From Gavia stellata (taxonomy: Eukaryota > Chordata > Aves > Gaviiformes > Gaviidae), in the NCBI RefSeq assembly GCF_030936135.1, contig NC_082619.1, positions 9,562,523-9,626,522 of the forward strand: a DNA stretch of 64,000 nucleotides, given 5' to 3'. The notes beneath the pieces were generated by a model. The model searched no databases. It saw only the letters and a program-made list of their open reading frames with translations, and was not told the origin of the DNA. The translations under genes were made by a program, and so were the position numbers. Below are positions 49,401 through 61,400 of this stretch, piece by piece (positions within the stretch are counted from its first letter, which is position 1; each line of letters starts with the position of its first letter).

Positions 49401-52400
49401 CGCATCTTCCCTGTGTGAATGACCACACTTCATGGTTAATGAATTTACCTTCTCCAGGAGAGTCCTCCTTCGTGCCCGCAGCTTGGTAGATGCAGTGTGT
49501 GGTGGGCCTGGCTTTCAAGAAGAAAACTCCCCCTTCATCCAACAGGTCTATCATCAGCTGAGAAAAGGGAACACAGAGAACGACCACACTGGTGTGGGTA
49601 CAGGGTGGCACGCGGATCGACACCGTACCGCTGCTGGTCCAGCACGGGGAGCCCAGCACGCTTCCCCGCTTCAAACACAGCTCAGCACAAAGTTTAAGTA
49701 AAATCAGACAGAAAAAAAGAGTGTTCAGAGGCACTGGGATATCATTAAATTAGAACCAAACAGGACAGAAAGTACTAAAAGCAATGAGCAGAACGGAATT
49801 AAACTACAACTGAGTTTAATTAAAATGTAGTAAAATGTGATCAAATACAATCTAATGTAACTAGGACATCCCACATTCCCACAGGAGAACCAAAGCGTGA
49901 GAAGAGAGTCGGGAGGAAAAATACCCCATCAACTTTCTTGTGATGTGTTGAACTGAAAAGGATAGACTGGTCAGAAACTCACATTGCCAAGAGGAACACC
50001 CTTCCTGGAAAGCAGAATTCAGTCATTTGCTTAAAAAGAATTTCTGAGACCCATTCCTGTGCAGTTCACTGCGGCACAGAGTGGAAAGAGTAACCGGCAT
50101 AAAACCCAAGGGTGGGTTAAGACTAGCGGAGACAGCAGCAGTGGTTGCAAAGGAGAGGGGGACAAAGACGAAGGGCTGATGGAACTTTCCTAGAGGGATC
50201 TGGCTGAGAAACGAGACTTTTCCCACTGGTTTGCCAAAGCATCTTCCAGAAAGTCAGAGCGAGTTATTCTCCTGCGATGGAGTGGCTCTGAGCGCAAGGC
50301 AAGGGTTTCATTTGGTGTTCAATTGCACGCATAGAGTAGCGGTGCATCTGTGCACCTCTACCACGTTTTTTGGTGCCTTTCCTCCATGGCACAAGGACTT
50401 GTTCCCAGACCAGAGCATTCCCTGAGCAGGTCCTCACCTGGACAGGTACGACGCCATCATTCTGAAGGACCAGAGACAGTTTTTCTGAATCACCCAGCAA
50501 CAGCTTCTTGAAGAGCAGCAGTGGGTTCCCTCTCTTATTGTGAAGGACCGGGCGCAAGACCGTCACTCGAGGCAGATGCCCATCTCCACTGATATCGAAG
50601 GTCAGGCTTTGTGCTTTAATTGCTGCAGGGCTGCAGGAGAGGCAGAGGAGAAATCCTTACGGCTGGCACTAACCCATTTCCCACTTGGCAATCAATGAAG
50701 CGAGTGCCATCCACTGCATTTTCCCTGGCTGCTGCTCCTGTACCCCACGACACAGCTCCCTCTCACCCCTCTCCTCCCAGTCAGATCAGGGCCATTCACA
50801 AGAAGAATATGCTCTGCAGAGACAGAGCCTTCCAGAATAACAGTTAAAAATAATTTCACTTCATCGAATCATGCACTACAGCAGGTAAATAATGAGGCAA
50901 CAGATGAGACATGGCAAATTCACTGGCTGCGGTGATATGAGACATACGCAAAAAGCACAAGCACAGCATGAAAATAGTAGAAAAGCAAGAAGGGAGAAGT
51001 AAATAAATAACGCCATCACTAAGGATTATTTCCAAGGACACTAAACCAGGAATTGCTTATTAGGGCAGAAAGCTGACTTATCTCGTCCCAATTCAGCGAC
51101 TAAAGGGTTGGGGAAAAGCAGGTCAGATCCCCGGTACAAACACAGGTCCCAGGACAGAGGAGCTGGGCTACTCTTTCGTAAGGGGTCCAATCGCTCCTTT
51201 AACATAAAATATGTTAATATACCCCAGGTAATCACATAGGATCATCTCATTTTAACATAAACAAGGAGGAAATAATGCATGCTGACTTGCTGGCACAGAA
51301 ACCGCTTCATCTAACGCTTTGTCCTTGGAAAGCCCCAGCTCAGCTGTCGCACATCTCCGTTTCTTTCTGATTCAATAACTTCCAGTTGGCTACCTGATGT
51401 TCTTCCTAGACACTCATATAGGCTAAACTATGACCCTTATTTTTCTGCTCTGCTCTATCTAGTAGTTACTGCCTCCTATATTACCTAATGCTAAGTACTC
51501 GACCTAAGGCTAATGAAAGCATTAGGGTTAACAAGAGGTCAACGTCCTCCCAGAGGAGAGGCAGCTATCAGAAAGGTGTCCCTGACAAGATTCCCCAGGG
51601 TGAATTACCTTGCCTGGACATCAAGGGATGCCTCAAAAGTGCACTGGTAGCTCTGCATCGCTTGTGGAGTGAAGGTCACTGTAGCAAAGGCGTGGGAGCG
51701 GCTGGGCACGCACGTCCGAATGGGATCCACCTCGAAAATGTGGCTAACAGGGCTGTTAAGCTTGGGGAACCCACAAAGAGGTGTTAGGAGAAAACATCCT
51801 TCAATATGATTTGCCTTAGTCACATATTCGTCATGGGGAACAGCCCCAGGCAGCATTTTCCTTCCTGCTTCCCTGGACAGGCTCCTTCCATCTTGGGGGT
51901 GACTCCAAAGTGGCGCTGACCTTGCACACGAGCTGCCATAAAGCCCAGGAGTGCAAAAGCTTGCTCTGAGCGCTGGGCAGCCAGCCCAGCATACTTGGGA
52001 GGTGGGGACTGCATGGCAAACCCCACAAATAACTTAGAATTGGCCTTTAAAGAGAAGGGAAAGATCAGGGAGCCTGAGGAAATAGTCTGCTTCGAGCCCT
52101 GGCACATCAGTCCAGTGAAAGCCCCCATCTGAGCATGCTTCCAAGAAGGGTTCAGGTCTCCCACCAAAGATACAGAGGGTTGAGCCAAAACCTTGCTTGA
52201 ATCACGGAATCACTACGGTTGGAAAAGACCTGTAAGATCATCAAGTCCAACCATCAACCCAACCCCACCATGCCCACTAAACCACGTCCCACAGTGCCTC
52301 ATCCACACGTTCCTTGAACACCTGAGACACACTGAATTCAATTGCCACCCCAGCATTGCTGCTCTCCCCTGTAGTTTGACCTGCACTGAGCTGAACTAGT

Positions 52401-55400
52401 CCAGACGAGAGGAAGCAATGAATCTGGAGAAGGCAGCAGGCTACCACACAGCCTTTAAAGAGCAACAGTGGCCTTGGCCTCTTGTTCCTACCTTACTGGG
52501 GATGGGTTTGATGGAGAAAACCACGTCACAGGGGACTTTGTTCACGTTGCAGATCTTGAAGCGAGCTGTGGCCCGGTGCCCAACCAGAACGTTGGTGAAA
52601 ATGAACTTGTTCTCATCTGTGACGAACACGCCCTTGTCTCGCACTGTCCGTAGGATCCGGCAGAGGTTGATGCTGCTGCAGATCCGATGTTCCTCAAAGA
52701 TGGACTCCATGTCATCAACCACAAATGCTGTGAGCAGACAAGAGGGAGGGCTGAGGATGAAGAAGCCTTCCTGCTGAATTTATCTGGACCCTCTTGGCCT
52801 CTCAGAAGGCCTGATAAGCCCTTTCTGCCTGGGTCACTGCAAAACCCAACCTGGGTGGGGAGTTGGCTGTGAGGATGGAGCTCAGTCACCCTCAGTCTTA
52901 AAGGGCAGCGCTTTCCCTGTATCCTTCCATGCTTCCCTCCCAGCCTCCCCCCACTGGTGGACTTGAAAAGGACTGGAACCTCTGAGGATTTTAAGATGGG
53001 ACTTTAGGGTTAGGGCGTCTCTCTGTAAGCCTGGGTGCTGATCAGCAGCAGGTCTGGCCAGGGGAACCTGTGGACGGGGCGTACCTGGGAGGCAGGACTC
53101 AGCAAACAGGGTGTAGGGGATGCCAAGGGGATTGTCCGTAGGGTCTCTGTCGCTGATGTCGATGGACAGGTACTCCTTGCAGATCCCCACTGGCTCTGCG
53201 TGGCAGTCCACTGTGATCATCTGCTGGCCCCCAGGAGGGATGGAGCCAAAGCCAGGGTACACCGTGAACATGCCTAGAGTGAGGCGAGCCTGCAGAGAGA
53301 GTCCCAGGAGAGGCTTGAGCATCCCCAGCAAGGAGTATGCCACTCCTTGACCTCCAGCCGGGCCCAAGCCCCCAGTCCCAGGGCAGGGAGGGACGATTCC
53401 ATGGCCCAAAGGCAGCCCCAGGATGACATGAACAAGCTGGGAGGAGGCATAGGCTTGTCCCAAGTGGTATGGAGAAAGGAGTTGCGGTGTAAAGGGTGGA
53501 GGTGGTGGCTGGGATCCTTCAACCTCCAGGGGTAAAACAGGAGAGCAGAAACGATGGGAGAGGAGAGAGGGGGCTGGGAAGAAGAAAAAGCAAGGTCATC
53601 TCATTTCAACGGACTGGGAGTTCAAACAGGGATGTTCCGCATCTGTGGTATTCATAGACCTGTTTTGGCCAGCAGCTACCAAACACAGGACCTGCTCCCC
53701 TCCCTTGAGCCCACAACTTCAGGTCTGAGCCAGAGCATGGGACTGTCAGTGGGACTGAGCAGCTCCTGCCTCTGCTTGTGGCTGGGAGATGACCTCCGTC
53801 ATGCAGACCACCAGATCTCATGGCGACAAGCCCCCCAGGCTGGGCACAGCAGCGTCCTCCCACTCCAGCTGCAGTGGCACGTGTTGGGGAGCCGGAGCCA
53901 CCCACCTGCAGGAAGGTGTTTGTGTCCTTTGGCAGCGAGCGCTTGCTTTGTCTGGCCGAGGGAGTCATTTTGCCCAAGTTTTCACTCTCGTGGGAGCGGG
54001 CAGATTTGATTCGATGTGCACTGAGAGGAGAAAGCAGAAAACATCCATCACGCTGAGCTCCCCCTGCCTTTCTCCGAGGCCAAAGCTGGCCTTCCTCGCC
54101 ATGGAGGAAAGTCCTCCTGCTCCCGGACAGCTGCCTGCACCACCCATTGCTGTAGCTTATGGATAGGTCAGCTGTACACCGGCTTTGTCCTACACATGGA
54201 GATACTGAGGGGTTTTTCTGCTCCCTGCTCACAAGCCAGTGACGCAGATGGACAAGAACCCAGGTGTCCTGGCTGCCTGTCACACCCCAGCCATGCTGTG
54301 GTGCCTCCTCGGGCAGGAAGGGTGGAGCAGGTCTTCTCTCACCTTTTTCTTGGCAATACAGGTGCAGCCTGGTCCGCTCGGTAGATGACGAATTTAAAGT
54401 CAAGGACGCCTTTGTTCTCCAGCGTGAAGGTGCAGGTTTTCCTGGTGCCATTCGTCAAGGCACCGAAGTTGATGAGCGAGGCAGGGTAAATGCTGTACTT
54501 GCTGTACACAGCTTTTGCTGACACCCTCACTGGGACGACAGCGATGGTCTCGCCTCCTTCACAGATGCTGGGCTCAATCACCTGCAACCGGAGGAGGGGC
54601 TGGTAAATGCAGCAGAGGCCAGCCTCTATCTCTGTCCCCTGATGCCACCCCAAGTCCCCATCAGCTCACCCTCCCTGCTTAAACGCCTCCTCCAGAGCCA
54701 GTTTCAGCTCTGCTTAGGAAGCATCACAAATGGTTTCTGAAAGACTTTATTGCATATGGATGAGAGGATTCCCCAACTAAAGCCTTCCTCCCAGAAGACA
54801 CGTGTCCTGCTTACACTCCCAAGACGCGGTGTGTGAACACCGCCTGGCACAGGCAGCTCACCTGGCACTGCAGGATGGGTTTGTCCTCAATGCTCATTTC
54901 CATCTTGGGGTGGAAGAGCAGCCGGACCTGCACGGGGTGCCCGGAGGCAGTCAGCACGCCCTTCTGCGGCTGGATAGTGAAGTGGGATGCCAGGTCGCGT
55001 ACGTTGGTATCTGCGGCTTCCAGCTTGAAACTGGGGTGAAAGGGAAGGAACAGACCTCTGCAGTTAAAAATACCGGTGCCACCAGCACAGCCGGGACTTT
55101 GCATAGGACCATAAAAAAAATAATAAAAGGGAAAGAGTCCAGCTCTGCTTGGGGAATTCCAGATCTTGACACAGAGTGCAGACAGTCAGCAGTGTTGTAA
55201 GCTAACCTTGACACCAAATTTTTTTCATTCCCTCCTTTAAAGAGTCTCAAAGAGAAATGAGCTGACCCTCAAAGGAGGGCAATGAATCTCAGCAGTGAGG
55301 GGTTTACATTTCAGGGCCCCTCCTTCTGGTTCCTGCTGAGCTGTGAAGAATTGCTGGTGTGTGGCTGGATTCTCTATTAAAATATTTGAGCTTAGAGAGC

Positions 55401-58400
55401 CCAGGTTTTGTATTTACCTGGAGCATGAGGTAGTCAGCATGGGAACAGGTTCTAACCATGGACAGAAGGAGAATGCAGGCCTGGCTGGCACCATGCATTC
55501 ACGGGTGGTGGCACCATGCATTCACAGACCAGGCAGCTGGACCCACCTGTACGCAATCGCGTATTTCCCTTTGTTCTTCAGGGTTAGCACCTGCTTTGCC
55601 TCATCCAGGACCTTAAGCATCCCAAAATCCACGCTGCCATCTGTACCTGCAGAAAACCCCCAGAGAGAGGTAAGAAATGGTGAATATTTGTGAGCTGCTG
55701 CAGACTACACCAAGTGACAAGATACAGATTTGGAGTTCTCAGGTAGCACAAAACCCTTCTCGGCAAGTTTCTCTTATGGAAGGTTTTTCTAGCTACTTTG
55801 CTGCCCTTTCCCTTACTTGGAGAATATGTGTAGGGTTTAGTAGCTAAGGAGCTCACTTTCCTTCTGCCTGCTTCCAAGCACAGATCCAACAACTCTCTGT
55901 GCCATGCCGAGCATTCACGAATTGCCAATTGCTTGTTCACACCACTGTCATTTCAAAGCCCCCAAATCAATCTGCACACGAAGTTGCACACTTCAAAGTT
56001 TGGAGGCGAGAGACTCAAGGCTCTCTCTGTGCCCTGACAGTGCTTCACTCCACGCAGCTTGCAGGATACGTGCGTTACGTATCCGTGCCACGCTTGCATG
56101 GTACCCCATCCTGTTCCAAGTGCCCTGGTTGCTCACCTGCCAAGGCAATGCCATGCACCGGACTACATGGCTTCGGGGGCATCCACTCACCTTTAGAAAT
56201 GCCGATGCTCAAAGCAACGTCATAGGCCTCCGCAAGGATTTGGATATTTTCAGTCTGAACAATCCCCAGGACGTTTTCTGCATCTGAAACCTGAGATGGC
56301 AAGAAACAAACACTGCTTAGACCATTCTCAATTCTTTTGGAGGACAACATACGAGGCCTTGCCTCTGCCGGCTGCTTCCACCATGGCCTCCCCTGCTTGA
56401 CAAGCATTTGTGACTCCCAAACTTTCCTAACCCGTTCATCTCATGGGCCGACCCAGCGAGATTCTGACGCAGGAAGAAACCCTGTCAGCCCACCTCGGCC
56501 CTCCTCTAGCAGCAGTGTTGCTGCTAAAGCGCCCTGGGAAGCAAGGGGATGTTAAAGCAACCACAAGAAGTGTGAGGTGTCCCAGAGCACATGGCATTGA
56601 TGCCCAACCCTCTCCTCTTCAACCACCCAGCACCCTCACTGAAACACAGCCCCTAAACCATGGGGAACAAAATCCCAGGCTGAGAGTTTGTTGCTCCATG
56701 TTAAGAGCCCCAGACGGACTCCAGGATGGCTGCAGGGAGCACGCCCAAGTCTGGACAACCAAACGACAGCACTCAACCATGCACAGCAGCAAGGTTGTTG
56801 TTGTACGGGCTCAGGACGAAGCCTCAAAACCCAGACGTAAGCCACGCAGAGGCAGCACCTCTTCCTGAGGTGCTGTACACAGCAGTACATCTCTTCCGGA
56901 CTCCACAGCGTACTTGCCCCATGAAGCTCAGCTACAAGAGCACCCTAGGAGTCACCTAGTTTCCAAAACGTTATCCTTCAGTGAGAGTCCCTTGCTGCTA
57001 AGGGACTGGCCCCCCGGCAACGGAGGAAGAAAGGAATCTCAGGAAGGCTCATCCTTTTGCCCTCTTGGCAGGGTACACTTCAAGCACAGTCTCCATCCCC
57101 AAGAGCACAGCGATCACTCTGCCCTGCTCTGCCAGGGAGGGCACAGTCCCCCTCACCTCTAGTCGGATCATCTTCTTAACCGTTAGAGCCTTCGTGGCCT
57201 TGAAATACAGATGTACGGCAAACTCCGTGCAGGGAGCAATGATGCCCTCATCCTGTGACGCGGAGAAGTCCTCGCCGAGGTTTTCCAGCCCACTGAGCCG
57301 CCAGGCCACGGGCAGTGGGGTGCTGTTTCGCAGCACCAGCGTCTTGCTGTCCCTCCTGTAGAGACAAGACGACACAGCACCGATTGCTCGACAGTCGTGC
57401 TAGCCTTGCAACTGAATGCAACTTGGAGCAGCCCTAGCCATGCGTATGAAATCATATTTTAATGTTTTCCCTATGTCACAAGTCTGAGAGGTGAGGTCCT
57501 TGGGGGACAGCTTGGTGTCAGAAGTGTATCCAAGAGAAGGGAGATAAGGAGGAGCCACTGGACTGCTCTGCAACCAGCAGACAAGACACCAATGCATCGA
57601 GATGCCCATGGCACAGCATTGCTGGGGGGGTATGGAGCTCGTGGCTGTTACAGGATATCGGAGCCAGCGAGGAATGGTGAGCAAGGGACTGGGAATTGCT
57701 GAAGAAAAAGGGATGCTAGCCCAGCCTCCAACCTGAGTGGCCACACAGCCGGCGAGAGAAGCTGAAGGGAGGCCCACTGTCAGCTCTCATCCCCAGCAGA
57801 GCGGCTGCGGGATGACTGACCTGTGCAGAAGCAGCCTGTCGAAATGCACCTGCTTGGAGCTGACCCCCAGCTCCACCTGCACCCCCTGGCAGCACAGGCG
57901 GAAGACCACTGGCTCTGGGTTGTCCTTAATGCAGCAGATGAGGTTGTCTTCCACGAGGCCAGCTGAATTGGGGTACGCCCAAACGCTCAGCTCCTAGCCC
58001 CGTCCCCGCAAAAAGAAATACAGAAGAGCATTCAGTGAGCAGGAGGAACGGCTCCTGGGCACTTCTACCAGTGCCTGCCCTACCTGTCCGTCTCCTACCT
58101 GCTTCTCGTTAGGTTTCAGCCTCATGCTGGGGGGGTCTAAAAGGAACGTGTCCGCTTTGACGTCGTGCTCAAAGAAGAAATGCACCTCGGCCTCCAGTGG
58201 GGTGACATTGAGGATGGTTAACTTCTCACAGTTGTTGGGATACTGCAGCGCCTTGTACCTGTCCACAAAAATGGGAAAAGGCTGCAGAGGAGATGCCGGG
58301 ACCATTGTCTTCATCACACATTGAGGAAAGCACTGTGTCCTGGCAGCGGGAGGTTGCACTGGAAGACCATGGTCTAACAAGCCGGCTAAGAGAAAGGATC

Positions 58401-61400
58401 ACATTCACGGGCACGTTGCATGGTATGCGCGTTCATCCTTGCGTTACTTTGATGTCCACCTCTGTACCTGGTGCCTCCATCCCAGAGGCGTTACAATGCA
58501 CAGGCCGCTTAAAAGAATGTTTTATAAAATAGAAATTCAAAGGCGCCTGGAAAAATAAAAGTACGCCAGGCACATGCGTTCTTCCCCCTTCTTTGTTGGG
58601 TTTCCTTCCCTGCAGGGTATAAAGAAATGCTTTTGAAAAGAGGTTTTAAAAATAGTTTAGCTTATCTCTATCAAAAAAGTCATGAGGCTGTCTTTTATTT
58701 CATGGGTTAGCCCAAAGTCTGAGGGAAGGAAATAGAAAGGATTCATTCCCAAGAGGAATGCTAAATTTTACAAGTGTCCCTTCTTCTCAGGTGTGGAACA
58801 GAATCTGGAGTTAAAGGGTTAAAAAAGCAAACAGAAACCTGAGACCATTCATCAGCCTAGCTAAAGATCCTCTTTTGTTTTTTAAACTGTTTTGATTTAA
58901 TTTCCTTGGGTGGTCAAAATACCACTAGCTCTCCAGAGCTCCCATGAAGACAAGAACTTCATTTCTAATATTTAAAAAAAAAAAAAAAAGCGATGTTAAA
59001 AATAGAAATACGCCAGCAGCTACAATGCCAACTTTTTTAGGCAGACTTCAGCAGTGAGGATCAGGAAAATGTAATTCCCATTTTTCTCCCTCTGCAGGTT
59101 CCGCCCCCACCACGCATATTGGCAGGTCAACTCAAAGTCTTACTAATATTACAGATTAATGAATGGTTTACAAAACCATCAGCAGAATAATTGCTCATTC
59201 AGTTCAGCTCAAATCACTTTAAAAAAGCACCATAAAGTTCATTTCACAGTTGGTGAGGCTGAGACGTGGAGGGGGGACACAAGTTGCCCCAAGTCACCTT
59301 CAGGCTGGAAGCAGCACGTGGCTCTGGCCACCGAGGCGCCCACCATGTTGGAAGATCATCTCCATCTCCTCCCAGCTCCTCCGAGACTCATGTGCCTTTT
59401 TATCTACCCAAGTTCACACATCCGCGGTCCTTCAACCCCAGGTATCTCCCAGGTCTTTGCCTGGGCCTGCCCGGAATTGTGCCGCGGGGACAGCATGTCT
59501 CCAAGCACGTCCATGAAAGTACAAGGCCCTGGAGATCCCATCCCAACATCAAGAGATCATCAAGACGTACCGGTCTCCTGACTTCCCACACAGCAACGGT
59601 CCAAAGTGGAATACACCCGTGTCCATGACATACTGCTTGAAGATGATGTCGTCATCCGCCTTGCTCTTCCTCCACTGAGGAAACACCAGCCTGGGCAGAA
59701 AAAAACAGGGAATGAGGAGCTGCGAGATACTCTAAGTAGAAAACCTGGTCAGAAAGCCATAACCCTTCCTGGTGGCTGAGGCACCAGTACTGGTTCCCAG
59801 CTCAGGCAGCACGCTCTGCCCAAGCCAGAAGGCCACAGGGGTACAAGGGACAGCCCTGGCTCAGAGTTTAGGAGGGAGCAGTGTGGGAGGGCTCCCACGG
59901 GCCAGCCTTACCGCGGGTCCTGGCTGATGGTGGGATACAGGCAGGTGCCCCTGCAGTGCAGCTGGTACAGACGGTTTGTCCCCAGGAGCTCAAAATGCAG
60001 CGTCTGATCGAACTGGCCCAGCACCGTGGAGCTGAAGTGGACCTTCAGTTCCACCTCGCCGCGGGCAGGCACTATCCACCGGCAGCTGCTCAGCCTGGCA
60101 ATTAAAGAGGAGGCTTCAGACATTGTTAACGAGCAAACGAGACAGGGAGGAGGGTTGTGAACTCGCCATCCCATGGAGGCACTGGCAGAGGGTCCCTGCA
60201 GAGCTGGGGACAATGGGCCTCATTTGGCAAGATGGACATGAAGCAGAGGGATCACCTCCTCCCTCACAGCTCACCTGACAGATCTCCCTGGGCACGGGAC
60301 CGCGTCCATGCTGCTTTGGTCCGCCTCAGGGGGACGTGTGGGTGCTCCCGTGCCTGGCCCCTGGAGACTTCGCCTCCTGCGGCTGGAGTTCCGCTTCTCC
60401 CTTGCAGCCTCCCGGCTGCCTGCGGCTTTCTGCTTCCTTGACCGGCCCCTGGTTGGGGTGACCTGCTCCTCTGGCATCTTCACACCAAGAGGAGAGAGAG
60501 AAGGGAGAGAGGTGAGACCTGCCCTGAGACATCCCCATCCTGGAAAGAAAGCTGCAGGTCTGCTAACAAACAGGAGAGAGAATAAATAAGTAACCAGCAT
60601 CTGCTGGTTTCATATCTGCTCAGGGACTTGGACTTCCTTATTGGACTTTGTTTTGCCTACAAGACCTCTCCTCGCCCAGGACGACCCTCTCCTCGCCCAG
60701 GACCCTCTCCTCAAGGGAAGTTGAGGACTTTAGGTGATTTTTTTTCTCTCATCTTACAGAACCGCCCTATGTCTCAAGCACAGCTGTCTCTTTCGGACAG
60801 ACAAAAGGGATGCCTGCAGACATGGGACCCTGTCATGTCTTCACTGCCCTTCCACAGTGATCTTTTTCCATCCTCCCCCCCACCATGCCCCCACCCAGCC
60901 TGGTCCCTTGCCCTGGCACCTTCACCGCAGGCACGGTCGGGGCATCCACAGCACTTTCCATATCCTTCTTTTCATCTTCTGCAGCAGCATCTTCTCGCAC
61001 AACAAAGACGAAGTGCTTGAGGGCTTCTCCTGCTGCAGGGAGCATCCGCTTCTCCGGGTAGTGGACCACAGAGTAAAAAGCCGTAGGGGGAACAGGAGGC
61101 CCGGAGGGACCCAGTCCCAGGTCATCCAGGATCTACAGCATAACAGAAATTCCCATCACCTTCATCCTCACACTCCTTCCTTAAAGGCCGGGAGCTTTTG
61201 GCAATGTTTTTTTTTTTTTGTTTATATGGAGTACAGTGCTTTTTTACGCCCAGTGGGGTGGGCAGGCTCCAGAGCAGTGCCAGGACCTACAAGCGGGACC
61301 TAGAGAGAAATCTCTCCCTTGAGCGACTCAGCTGCCCTGGGACCATTTTTAATGATTTCCAGACTGGGAAACTCTCTGAACAGACAGGATGCTTGAACAG

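Noticed and set aside
53606..54451. 281-codon minus-strand frame as a separate gene
   Set aside because: Only the 38-codon HYDIN exon inside it (53,906-54,020) is conserved; the rest is read-through into introns.
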